From Helicobacter labetoulli (lineage in GTDB: Bacteria; Campylobacterota; Campylobacteria; Campylobacterales; Helicobacteraceae), in NCBI RefSeq assembly GCF_003670275.1, contig NZ_QXJF01000018.1:1-41592 (forward strand): 41,592 bases of DNA, written 5' to 3'. The translations under genes and the position numbers were made by a program. Shown here piece after piece: positions 1-6,964 of the stretch (its first letter is position 1; the number at the start of each line of letters is the position of its first letter). Below the pieces are notes generated by a model. The model was given only the letters and a program-made list of their open reading frames with translations, made no database searches and was not told the DNA's origin.

Positions 1-486
1 ATAACATATTTTTTTCCCAAACGCGGCTTACATACACAAGACATTCTTAATGATAGAGTGGATCTACTCCTCTATCAAAAATCTGATATTGTTATAATTC
101 AAGCTGGTATCGTAGATGCAAGCAGACGCATTATGAAAAGAAGTTGGGAATGGTGTCTTGAATCTTTGCCTATTATTGGTCGCTTATATAAAAAACTTGC
201 CTCTCGTTTCAGGCTTAAACTTACTCGTTTATATAATTTTCATTATGTCTCTCCTTTGCGTTTTCAAAACAATGTCATATCCATTTGTGATGATATTTAC
301 AAGGCAAATCCTTGGGCAAAAATTATATGGATTAAAATTGCACCTCCAGGAAAATCTCTTATATCAAAAGTATATGCCATTCACAAAGACATTGAGCTTT
401 ACAATACCATTTTGGCAGAATGTGCAAGTCAAAAATGTTTTGAGATACTTGACATTATCATTAAAATCACACAAAGGAGCAAATAA
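1..486 (+). pseudogene. SGNH/GDSL hydrolase-like protein, 5' part outside window and 3' part missing
   Basis: The frame is open from base 1, so the gene starts upstream of the window. About 161 codons are visible. The segment DIVIIQAGIVDASRR followed by an F..N...I..I stretch and a YN.IL.E segment resembles the central part of SGNH hydrolases found in capsule and O-antigen loci, which add or remove acyl groups on glycans. The GDS serine block would lie upstream. The C-terminal D-x-x-H block that completes the triad is absent: the frame ends in KITQRSK and its stop overlaps the recombinase start by one base. I infer that the recombinase segment replaced the 3' end. No AGATTCT motif occurs here, unlike most of the window. 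The family call is moderate and rests on pattern only. Confidence 0.5.
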
Positions 487-1160
487 TGACCTACGCATAT
501 TTAAGGGTTAGCACCGATAAACAGAACCTAGAGAACCAAGAATATGAAGTCAAAAAGTATGCCGAGCTTAAGGGCATTACGATAGATAAAATCGTGCAAG
601 AAAAAATGAGTGGCAAAATAGCCATAGACCACAGAGAGCTAGGTAAGCTAAAAAAGAAGCTAAAAATGGGCGATACACTCATTGTGCCAGAGCTTTCAAG
701 GCTAGGGCGTAGTATGCTTGATGTGCTAGAGTTTATAAACTATGTCATAAAGAAAAAGATTTCACTCATAAGCCTTAAAGAGAAGTTTGAACTAGGCGAT
801 AATATACAAAGCAAGGTAATAGCCTTTGCCTTTAGTCTAAGTGCAGAGATAGAAAGACAGCTTATATCCCAACGCACAAAGGAAGCATTGCATAGACTTA
901 TGGCAGAGGGAGTGCATATAGGCAGACCAAGAGGGAGTAGGAATGACTTTTTTAATGAAAAATGTGTGAAAAACCACGATAAGATTGTGGCAGTGTATGA
1001 AGCCAAAGGGAGCTTACCCAAACTAGCCCAAGAGATAGGCGTAGCAAGGGGGACATTGTATAGGTATATGTTTTATGCTGGGATACGAGAGCCACATCAT
1101 CACTTAAGGAGAAATGGCAATGCAAAAGGCAGAGCGAGAAAGGCTAGGGGGATATATTGA
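486..1160 (+). CDS. Serine recombinase, Mpi/invertase-like
   Basis: A 224-residue serine site-specific recombinase of the resolvase/invertase type. The N-terminal catalytic domain opens with YLRVSTDKQ, where Ser9 is the expected nucleophile and Arg7 an active-site arginine. ELSRLGRS (about 76-83) and SAEIERQLISQRTKEAL (about 119-135) are further catalytic-domain and E-helix signatures. IGRPRGSR leads to a C-terminal helix-turn-helix (about 170-200). The overall pattern resembles Bacteroides Mpi-type master DNA invertases more than transposon resolvases. The ATG overlaps the stop of the preceding truncated gene by one base and has AAAGGAGC upstream. Such enzymes invert or excise short segments between matched sites. 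The target sites are not identified here. The tail is unusually basic. Confidence 0.85.
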   Translation: MTYAYLRVSTDKQNLENQEYEVKKYAELKGITIDKIVQEKMSGKIAIDHRELGKLKKKLKMGDTLIVPELSRLGRSMLDVLEFINYVIKKKISLISLKEKFELGDNIQSKVIAFAFSLSAEIERQLISQRTKEALHRLMAEGVHIGRPRGSRNDFFNEKCVKNHDKIVAVYEAKGSLPKLAQEIGVARGTLYRYMFYAGIREPHHHLRRNGNAKGRARKARGIY

Positions 1161-1194
1161 TTGGGATTGGGGAATCTATATTTTTCGCTAACGC

Positions 1195-1271
1195 TCAAAG
1201 CAAGCAACGCGTAGCTTCTTTAGAAAACAAGCGAAGCGATGTTTCTTTAGAAAATGACGAGGTAAAAGAGG
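1195..1271 (+). repeat. 77-bp direct repeat, copy 1
   Basis: Identical to 2022-2098 over 77 bases. It begins TCAAAGCAAGCAACGCGTAG and ends AAAAGAGG, and contains two internal near-copies of TTCTTTAGAAAA. The two copies bracket the GIY-YIG gene. Confidence 0.9.
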
Positions 1272-1324
1272 TTCAAAATCACAATGGGGAAATAACTCAA
1301 TACAACAATAAAGCGTCTTTAGTT

Positions 1325-1418
1325 TGTCATACTAAGCCTTGCGAAGTATCTCAAAACATAGAATCTAAAAGAGATTCTAAAAAAGATTTTTCGCTTTTTT
1401 CAAAAGCTCAAAATGACA
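1325..1418. repeat. Imperfect inverted-repeat element (TGTCATACT...AAAATGACA), copy 1
   Basis: The left end TGTCATACTAAGC with GCGAAGTATCT and the right end AGATTTTTCGC with GCTCAAAATGACA are imperfect reverse complements. This gives an element of about 94 bp able to fold on itself. Related copies lie at 1917-2007 and 3617-3699, with a half copy at 3488. Confidence 0.75.
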
Positions 1419-1482
1419 AGGGGGAATGAGTCTCAAAATGATAAACAAGGAACAATATAAAACAACAAAAAGGATAATTAAG

Positions 1483-1857
1483 ATGACACAAAGCCCACAA
1501 ATCACATTGACACACAATCAACTAAGCCTAGCCAAATACCCAGCCTATATCTATATGATGAGTAATGCTACAAACTCTACACTATACATAGGCGTTACAA
1601 GCAATTTAGTAAAACGCATTTATGAGCATAAACATAAACTTATGCAAGGTTTTAGCCAAAAATACAACTGCACGGGGCTTGTATATTTTGAAGCGTTTGA
1701 AAATATTTCACAAGCCATTGAACGAGAAAAATATCTAAAAGGCAAAAAAAGAGAGTTTAAAAATAAGCTTATAGAATCTATCAATCTACAATATAAAGAC
1801 CTAAGCGAATGTTTAGGTTTAGATACCGCATTTGCAACAAAAGGGGATATGATATGA
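1483..1857 (+). CDS. GIY-YIG domain nuclease
   Basis: A small single-domain GIY-YIG protein, 124 residues from the chosen start. The signature pair is YIY at 22-24 and YIG at 35-37. Arg45 and the glutamate in AIEREKYLKG (Glu79) occupy the usual catalytic positions. Members of this small family (UvrC N-terminal-like, YhbQ-like) are DNA nucleases of mostly unknown role, often in mobile or repetitive DNA. I chose the ATG at 1483 because AAGGATAATTAAG precedes it and the domain starts soon after; an ATG at 1426 in the same frame would add 19 residues that look like repeat spill-over. The gene sits between two identical 77-bp repeats and two inverted-repeat elements, suggesting a mobilised or duplicated unit. 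Confidence 0.8.
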   Translation: MTQSPQITLTHNQLSLAKYPAYIYMMSNATNSTLYIGVTSNLVKRIYEHKHKLMQGFSQKYNCTGLVYFEAFENISQAIEREKYLKGKKREFKNKLIESINLQYKDLSECLGLDTAFATKGDMI

Positions 1858-1916
1858 TAAGAAAAGAATCTAAACTTTGTCCCACTCAATCCCTTTGTCA
1901 TACCGACTCTCCCCCT

Positions 1917-2007
1917 TGTCATACTGAGCCTTTAGGCGAAGTATCTAAAAATGCAGAATCCACAACAGAATCTAAAAGAGATTTTTCGCCTACGGCTCAA
2001 AATGACA
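1917..2007. repeat. Imperfect inverted-repeat element, copy 2
   Basis: Starts TGTCATACTGAGCC and ends GCTCAAAATGACA. The arms pair imperfectly through the AGGCGAAGTATCT and AGATTTTTCGCCT segments. It is the best-paired of the copies in this window. Confidence 0.75.
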
Positions 2008-2021
2008 AGGAGAAAAGAGAT

Positions 2022-2098
2022 TCAAAGCAAGCAACGCGTAGCTTCTTTAGAAAACAAGCGAAGCGATGTTTCTTTAGAAAATGACGAGGTAAAAGAGG
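2022..2098 (+). repeat. 77-bp direct repeat, copy 2
   Basis: Identical to 1195-1271. Distance from the start of copy 1 to the start of copy 2 is 827 bp, enclosing the GIY-YIG gene. Homologous recombination between the copies would delete that gene. Confidence 0.9.
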
Positions 2099-2141
2099 CT
2101 AAAAATGACAACACAAAAGCAGATTCTACCTTTAACACAAG

Positions 2142-2222
2142 CTAGAATCTCAAATTGACTCTTTAGTCTATACACTCTATAATCTCACAAATGATGAAAT
2201 AGCAATCATACAAACCCACTAG
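2142..2222 (+). pseudogene. Orphan C-terminal tail of a type IIG restriction-modification-like protein, copy 1
   Basis: In frame this reads LESQIDSLVYTLYNLTNDEI, then AIIQTH and a stop. The pattern (I/K-D-S-LVY-LY-LT-DEI-II) is what I know from the extreme C-terminus of Eco57I-like restriction-modification enzymes. No methyltransferase body precedes it. Similar tails lie at 2775-2858 and 3732-3812. The antitoxin gene starts 13 bp after this stop. Confidence 0.6.
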
Positions 2223-2235
2223 CAAGGAGCGTGCG

Positions 2236-2460
2236 ATGAGTATCACTCTAAACATTTCACAAGAGCTACAAGATGCCTACAAGGCTTTTGCTAAGGAGCA
2301 AAACATCAGCCAAGAAGAGCTTATGCAAAAGGCTCTAGCGGCGTATATGGAGGATTTGGAGGATTTAAGCGCGGCATTAGAGTGGCATATGAAAAGCCCC
2401 GATGAAAAGCGCGAGGGGGCAGTAAGCGCAAAAGAGCTTTATGAGCAGCTAGGGCTTTAG
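2236..2460 (+). CDS. RelB-like antitoxin
   Basis: A 74-residue acidic protein. The N-terminal half (SITLNISQELQDAYKAFAKE) looks like a short ribbon-helix-helix type DNA-binding segment. The C-terminal half ends in VSAKELYEQLGL, typical of RelB antitoxins, where this helix wraps the toxin. The ATG follows AAGGAGCG. The gene directly precedes a RelE-like frame, so it is the antitoxin of a type II module. Such antitoxins neutralise the toxin and usually repress their own promoter. Whether it still has a live partner is unclear, because the toxin frame has lost a normal start codon. Confidence 0.75.
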   Translation: MSITLNISQELQDAYKAFAKEQNISQEELMQKALAAYMEDLEDLSAALEWHMKSPDEKREGAVSAKELYEQLGL

Positions 2461-2462
2461 CG

Positions 2463-2720
2463 ATACGGTTTGTCTATGCCAAAAAGGCAAAAAAGCAGTT
2501 TGAAAAGCTAGATACAATCACGCAAAAGCGTATCAAAGCCCTAACACAAGAGCTAGAGACCCTAGAAAATCCACGAAGCAAGGGCGAAGCATTGGTGGGC
2601 AATCTTAGCGGACTTTGGCAGTATCGCGTGAGGGATTATCGCATAATCTGCGAGATAAATGACAATGAGCTACTGATCTATGCTATCCACATCGCCCATA
2701 GAAAAGAAGTCTATAAATAG
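2463..2720 (+). pseudogene. RelE/ParE-family toxin without a canonical start codon
   Basis: Reading from 2463 gives about 85 residues: RFVYAKKAKKQFEKLD, a helical middle, then LSGLWQYRVRDYRIICEI and IHIAHRKEVYK before TAG. These are the signatures of RelE/ParE toxins, mRNA interferases or gyrase poisons. The natural initiation point, three bases after the antitoxin stop, reads ATA where ATG would be expected (the following codons fit the family's N-terminus). No ATG, GTG or TTG lies in this frame back to the upstream stop at 2442. The body is intact with no internal stop. Either the toxin is silenced by a point mutation or it starts very weakly at ATA. A sequencing error at one base is possible. 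Confidence 0.75.
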
Positions 2721-2774
2721 CCACCCAAAGCACCACACAATCTAAAACAAGATTCTACCTTTGACACAAGCAAG

Positions 2775-2858
2775 TTAGAATCTAAAATTGACTCTTTAGT
2801 CTATAAACTCTACAATCTCACAAACGATGAGATAGAAATAATAGATTCCAAAACATAA
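2775..2858 (+). pseudogene. Orphan restriction-enzyme-like C-terminal tail, copy 2
   Basis: Reads LESKIDSLVYKLYNLTNDEI followed by EIIDSKT and a stop. It is nearly the same DNA as 2142-2222, and the match extends upstream through AGATTCTACCTTTGACACAA. It lies between the first toxin frame and the second antitoxin. Confidence 0.6.
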
Positions 2859-2906
2859 AAAAACTAATGCTAGAATTAAGCAATACAAAAGCCCAAAGGA
2901 GAGCCA

Positions 2907-3128
2907 ATGACACTGATTATAGAAAATGCTAGTAAAGAACTTTACACTGCGATAAAAAGTCTAGCAAAGATTGATAACGCAAAATGCAAGGTGCAAAAGC
3001 CAAAGCTTACAAGGTTTGAAAAAGAGATTCTAAAGGCAAAAGCAGAACTTGAAAAAGAGAAAAGGGAAGGCACACTAAAGACTTACGCTAGTGCGAAAGA
3101 AGCGTTTGAAAAAGAGGGCTTACTCTAA
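2907..3128 (+). CDS. Antitoxin of a YafQ-type module
   Basis: A 73-residue highly charged protein: an N-terminal segment (MTLIIENASKELYTAIKSLAK) that may bind DNA, then a lysine/glutamate-rich helix and a tail, YASAKEAFEKEGLL, of the RelB/DinJ kind. The ATG has AAAGGAGAG upstream. The stop overlaps the toxin ATG (TAATG), the usual translational coupling of antitoxin and toxin. It does not resemble H. pylori HP0895 closely, so the assignment rests mainly on position and on the tail. Confidence 0.7.
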   Translation: MTLIIENASKELYTAIKSLAKIDNAKCKVQKPKLTRFEKEILKAKAELEKEKREGTLKTYASAKEAFEKEGLL

Positions 3129-3400
3129 TGTATAAAGTGCATTTGACAAAAAGTTTTAAAAAAGACGCAAAAGCCCTAAGCCAAGCAGATAGAATCCTAT
3201 CAATGCAGATTATAGACACACTGGCTAAAGGAGAGAAACTAGAGCCAAAACACAAAGACCACGCATTAAACGGCAATTTACAGGGCTTTAGAGAATGCCA
3301 TATTAAACCTGATTTGCTACTAATTTATGAGCTATGCGATGATATTTTACAGCTTAATGCCTTGCGTGTGGGAAGCCATAGCAAATTATTTAAAAAATAG
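3128..3400 (+). CDS. YafQ-family mRNA interferase toxin
   Basis: A 90-residue toxin of the YafQ/RelE superfamily, close in pattern to H. pylori HP0894. Visible motifs are DHALNG, FRECHIKPDLLLIY and the C-terminal GSHSKLF. In YafQ the histidines and aspartate of these blocks and the final His and Phe form the ribosome-dependent RNA-cleaving site; all appear present here. It is translationally coupled to the upstream antitoxin by a one-base overlap, so the pair looks intact. The module sits in repeat-rich accessory DNA, consistent with an addiction or stabilisation role, which is inference. Confidence 0.85.
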   Translation: MYKVHLTKSFKKDAKALSQADRILSMQIIDTLAKGEKLEPKHKDHALNGNLQGFRECHIKPDLLLIYELCDDILQLNALRVGSHSKLFKK

Positions 3401-3616
3401 TAAGGTATGAAAGACTAGAATCTAGCGATAAACCCCTTATGTGATGAGATTATAAAATGTGTAGAGCAAATCCTAAAAATTAAAGCTTGTCATACTGAGC
3501 GTAGCGAAGTATCTAAAAACATAGAAACTGAACTTGTCATTTTTGCAAGTGTGTGTGAAATCCTTGCGGATTGCACGAGCGATAGCGAAAAATCTAAAAA
3601 TACAGAATCTAAAGCT

Positions 3617-3699
3617 TGTCATACTGAGCGTAGCGAAGTATCTAAAAAACGCAGAATCTAAAAAAGATTTTTCGCCTTTTTCAAAGGCTCAAAATGACA
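3617..3699. repeat. Imperfect inverted-repeat element, copy 3
   Basis: Starts TGTCATACTGAGCGTAGCGA and ends AGGCTCAAAATGACA, with the inner arms AAGTATCT and AGATTTTTCGCC. A half copy with the same left end starts at 3488. Confidence 0.75.
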
Positions 3700-3731
3700 A
3701 AGTAGAATATGCTAAAAATGACACAAGCAAG

Positions 3732-3812
3732 CTAGAATCTCAAATTAACTCTTTAGTCTATAAACTCTACAATCTCACAAACGATGAGATAGAAATCATA
3801 GAAAGGAAATAA
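3732..3812 (+). pseudogene. Orphan restriction-enzyme-like C-terminal tail, copy 3
   Basis: Reads LESQINSLVYKLYNLTNDEI then EIIERK and stops immediately before the ATG at 3813. GAAAGGAAAT inside the tail serves as the ribosome-binding site of the next gene, so the tail is physically joined to the pentapeptide gene. Confidence 0.6.
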
Positions 3813-5387
3813 ATGCGAATTGATATTGGCTTAGAAATAGAAAATAGTCATACTGGGATAGTGGGTTTGGAAAATGATGTATTAGTTATTGCTCTAAATT
3901 TGCCACAAAATGCTCCACACACAAACAAAACACTGAATCCATATACCATCTACAATACTTTAGAAAATAAGGGAAAAAATACTTATAACAATACCAAGAT
4001 TATAGAGAAAATTGAAACCCCCGACTTCATAGAATACCGCTTTAATTATGGGTTAATACTAAATATTTTTGTGGATAAAGAAAATAAAGTCATTTTAGAA
4101 CACACAAAAAAGGAAATGGCATTTATAAATTCTATCTACTTTTCGTATGACATTATAGGTGATAGCAATGCTATTCCACAAGATGAACTATCAGAGCTTA
4201 TAAAAGATTATGGCTATGAGAGAAAGGCTTACAAAAGCATTTTTAAAAAAGAGGTGTGTATAAATTATGGTTGCTTGGAGAGAGTAATATTCTCTCATTG
4301 CGAGTTTGAAGATAAACTTTCTCTATATCGTCTTAAGGACAGTAATGAAGCGATAGAATTCCACAACGGAATGAATTTTGAAAATTGTATTTTTAATGGT
4401 GAAGTGGAGTTTAGGAATCTTGTATCAGGGACTCCATTACCAAATCATAAATATCACAACAATGAACGAGAAACTAATTTTAAAAACTGCATTTTTAAAA
4501 AACGAGTTGATTTTTCTAATGCAAAGTTTTGTAATGATGTCTATTTTAACAATTCCCATTTTTATGATTCTGCTGATTTTCACGAATGCGAATTTGAAAA
4601 AACCGCCTGTTTTTATGGGGTAACTTTTCATAATAAAACAATTCTTAATTTTTCACAAGCTATTTTCAAAGAGAATCTAAACTTTGTAAATGTGAAATGT
4701 GATTTTGAGTTTGAGAAACTAGATGAGAGAATCAAACAAGAAAAAGAGCAGGACAGCAAGAAAAATTTAGATAAATTTGCTAACGACTTTAGAGATTCTT
4801 TTAGGATTATTAAAAATGCTTTGATAAAAGATAATAATCTCTTAGACGCTTCAAACTTCCATAAATATGAACTCTATTGCAAAGAAATAGAGCTAAAATC
4901 TAAAGATTCTAAAACTTTGCAAGATAAAATAGACAAATTACAACTTTGTTTCTATCGTAAGCTTTGCAACCATCACACAGATTTGATATTAAATCTAAAA
5001 TGGCTAGTGATAACCATAGGCTTATTTACCATACTATTTTTTGCTTCAAAGATTATTCAAGGCAAAGAAATTTTGAATCTAAATCATTTTTTGAATCTAA
5101 ATCATTATGGTATAGCTTTAACTGCTTCATCGTGCATAATAATAGTGTTGTTATATTTATTTGACTATCTAAAGCTATTAGGTGGTTTTGCTTGTTTGAA
5201 TCTAGTAGCTACTCTATGGTTAGTTTGTTACAATCCAAAATTAATATTTGGTGTGGTAAATATTCTAGGCAATTCTTGTTTCAATAGTTTTGAAAATATC
5301 GTAATGGTAACTTATACAATAATGATGTTTCTGGTTGTCTTTTCACTTCAAAAAACCGCACGCAAAAACTCCATAGTGCCAAGCTAA
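3813..5387 (+). CDS. Pentapeptide-repeat protein with C-terminal membrane segments
   Basis: A 524-residue protein. Residues 1-150 show no motif I recognise. About 155-300 is a degenerate pentapeptide-repeat region (FENCIFNGEVEF, TNFKNCIFKKRVDF, CNDVYFNNSHF, DSADFHECEF), which should form a right-handed quadrilateral helix. A charged helical linker (about 300-390) follows, then about four hydrophobic segments (about 395-415, 432-452, 455-475, 490-510) that would anchor it in the inner membrane with the repeat domain in the cytoplasm. Comparable proteins are scattered through Helicobacter and Campylobacter without assigned function. AAAGGAAATAA precedes the ATG. It is the last gene of the accessory block before proA, which is convergent. 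Confidence 0.75.
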   Translation: MRIDIGLEIENSHTGIVGLENDVLVIALNLPQNAPHTNKTLNPYTIYNTLENKGKNTYNNTKIIEKIETPDFIEYRFNYGLILNIFVDKENKVILEHTKKEMAFINSIYFSYDIIGDSNAIPQDELSELIKDYGYERKAYKSIFKKEVCINYGCLERVIFSHCEFEDKLSLYRLKDSNEAIEFHNGMNFENCIFNGEVEFRNLVSGTPLPNHKYHNNERETNFKNCIFKKRVDFSNAKFCNDVYFNNSHFYDSADFHECEFEKTACFYGVTFHNKTILNFSQAIFKENLNFVNVKCDFEFEKLDERIKQEKEQDSKKNLDKFANDFRDSFRIIKNALIKDNNLLDASNFHKYELYCKEIELKSKDSKTLQDKIDKLQLCFYRKLCNHHTDLILNLKWLVITIGLFTILFFASKIIQGKEILNLNHFLNLNHYGIALTASSCIIIVLLYLFDYLKLLGGFACLNLVATLWLVCYNPKLIFGVVNILGNSCFNSFENIVMVTYTIMMFLVVFSLQKTARKNSIVPS

Positions 5388-5503
5388 ATATACTAATATG
5401 CCACATCTTAGATTCTCAACAACAACTCAAAGCCACAAATAGAATCTAAACAGACAGCAACGCAAGATTCTCTCAAGCTTCAAATCGCCAACAGCACTTC
5501 GCC

Positions 5504-6745
5504 CTACTCTCGCACTTCCCCATTGCCTACAATGCAATACTTATAACTTCGCAGCGATTCTATCCCCATAGGACCACGCGCGTGGAGCTTAGAAGTAGAG
5601 ATACCAATCTCCGCTCCAAAGCCAAACTCCCCGCCATCGCTAAATCGCGTTGAAGCATTGACATACACACACGCCGCATCAACACTGCTTAAAAACTTTT
5701 CACACACCGCCTTATTCTCACTCACAATACATTCAGAATGCCCCGAGCCATAGCGTGATATATGCTCCAACGCCTCTTCAAAGCCCCCCACAATCTTAAG
5801 ATTAATAATCCTATCCCCCCATTCTTTAGTGAAGTCCGCCAAGCCATCAAGCTCTGTGCCTAGAGATTCTAACAAAGCTTGTGTTTCAAATCTCACGCTG
5901 ATTTTATGTGAATGCAAACTCTCCACTATCTCGCCTAAACCCTGCTCCAAAAACGCAGAATCTACAATCACACATTCACACGCATTGCACGCCGCAGGAT
6001 AGCTAAGCTTGGCATTTAGCACAATGGCTTTTGCCTTTTGCAAATCCGCATCTTTATGGATATAAGTATGACACACGCCCTTATCGTGCTTGATGATAGG
6101 AATACTCGCATTATGCTTTACAAACTCTATAAGCCCCTCTCCACCACGCGGGATAAGCAAATCCACATATTTATCCATTTTGACAAACTGCATTACAGAT
6201 TCTCGCGAAGTATCTTGTATCATACTCACACACTCTTTTGGGAGATTGTGCTGTTGCAAAGCCTGTTGCAAAGCAGAATGAATTGCCATATTAGAATGAT
6301 AAGCTTCCTTGCCACCTTTTAGCACACAGGCATTCCCACTTTTAAAACAAAGGGCAGCCACATCGCTTGTAACATTAGGACGAGATTCATAAATCACGCC
6401 TACAACGCCCAAAGGCACACTTATCTTTGAGATATTTAATCCCGCTTTACTTTGCCACTGCTGCATTATCTCGCCAACGACACAAGGCAAACTCACAATA
6501 TCCCTTATCCCTTGAGCCATTGCTAGAATCTTGCTGTGATTAAGCTCTAAACGCTTTTGCATAGCTTGGGGCAAGGCAGAAGCTAACTTTAAATCCTTAG
6601 CATTTTCTTGGCAAATATACTCACTTTGAGATTCTAGAATCTCTGCCATAGATAGCAGCACGGCATTCCTTTGACTATCTTGCATAGTGTTTAGAATCCT
6701 TGAGCTTTGTTTAGTTTGAGCAAGTTGTTTTTCTAGGTTTTGCAT
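5504..6745 (-). CDS. proA: Glutamate-5-semialdehyde dehydrogenase (gamma-glutamyl phosphate reductase)
   Basis: ProA reduces gamma-glutamyl phosphate to glutamate-5-semialdehyde with NADPH, the second step of proline synthesis in the cytoplasm. The 413-residue product matches the usual family length. The block [10 protein letters not shown] contains the expected nucleophilic cysteine, and the aldehyde-dehydrogenase-like fold is supported by [20 protein letters not shown] and [23 protein letters not shown] start at 6745 because AAAAAGGAAAAACT precedes this ATG; an in-frame start 28 codons upstream would add a basic stretch translated from a palindromic leader. No proB is in the window. The 83-bp hairpin element at 6788-6870 is just upstream. 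Confidence 0.95.
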   Translation of the reverse strand: MQNLEKQLAQTKQSSRILNTMQDSQRNAVLLSMAEILESQSEYICQENAKDLKLASALPQAMQKRLELNHSKILAMAQGIRDIVSLPCVVGEIMQQWQSKAGLNISKISVPLGVVGVIYESRPNVTSDVAALCFKSGNACVLKGGKEAYHSNMAIHSALQQALQQHNLPKECVSMIQDTSRESVMQFVKMDKYVDLLIPRGGEGLIEFVKHNASIPIIKHDKGVCHTYIHKDADLQKAKAIVLNAKLSYPAACNACECVIVDSAFLEQGLGEIVESLHSHKISVRFETQALLESLGTELDGLADFTKEWGDRIINLKIVGGFEEALEHISRYGSGHSECIVSENKAVCEKFLSSVDAACVYVNASTRFSDGGEFGFGAEIGISTSKLHARGPMGIESLRSYKYCIVGNGEVRE

Positions 6746-6787
6746 AGTTTTTCCTTTTTGTAAAAATCTGCGTCGTCTTTTTTTTAC

Positions 6788-6870
6788 TTTCAAGGGAGTT
6801 TGCGTTTTGTGCTTGGGCACTACCGACAAAAGGTAGCTTCTCGCACAAACACGCTACACAACCCTTGAAA
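6788..6870. repeat. Long imperfect hairpin in the proA leader
   Basis: Nested arms share one centre: TTTCAAGGG (6788-6796) with CCCTTGAAA (6862-6870), TGCGTTTTGTGC with GCACAAACACGC, and CTACC (6820-6824) with GGTAG (6832-6836). The structure spans 83 bases and lies 42 bp before the proA start. It could be a leader RNA structure or a dispersed palindromic repeat. Confidence 0.7.
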
Positions 6871-6964
6871 TTACTCAAAAATACTTCCGCAGTGGGGAGG
6901 GGCATTTTGAGTTTGTAGATTCTATTTTACACCCTTAAACCCAGCACCCAAATTTGCTTAAAAA

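Larger units (their letters stand above)
1161..1482. other. Gene-free, repeat-rich spacer
   Basis: This 322-bp spacer holds the first 77-bp direct repeat (1195-1271) and one imperfect inverted-repeat element (1325-1418). An open frame of 90 codons crosses it, but its sequence is translated repeat, so I do not call a gene. Confidence 0.6.
1858..2235. other. Gene-free, repeat-rich spacer
   Basis: This 378-bp spacer contains an inverted-repeat element (1917-2007), the second 77-bp repeat (2022-2098) and the first copy of the restriction-enzyme-like ORF tail (2142-2222). Short open frames across it read through repeats and are not convincing genes. Confidence 0.6.
3401..3812. other. Gene-free, repeat-rich spacer
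   Basis: This 412-bp spacer holds a half inverted-repeat element from 3488, a second divergent arm near 3534-3596 (TGTCATTTTTGC...GCGAAAAATCT), a full element at 3617-3699 and the third restriction-enzyme-like tail at 3732-3812. An open frame at 3534-3812 is only translated repeat plus this tail, so no separate gene is called. Confidence 0.6.

Noticed and set aside
1157-1429. Open frame of 90 codons after the recombinase
   Set aside because: Its sequence is translated repeat: the 77-bp repeat plus one inverted-repeat element. The same peptide stretch reappears from the second repeat copy.
3534-3812. Open frame of 92 codons before the pentapeptide gene
   Set aside because: Made of inverted-repeat elements and the restriction-enzyme-like tail; no ribosome-binding site and no domain.
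1195-3812. CRISPR array
   Set aside because: Repeats are of three different types, differ in length and spacing, and are separated by genes; no regular spacer pattern and no cas genes.
6711-6905. Minus-strand open frame of 64 codons over the proA leader
   Set aside because: It follows the palindromic element, overlaps the proA start in another frame, and its openness can be explained by the hairpin sequence. It could be a leader peptide, but nothing supports it beyond length.
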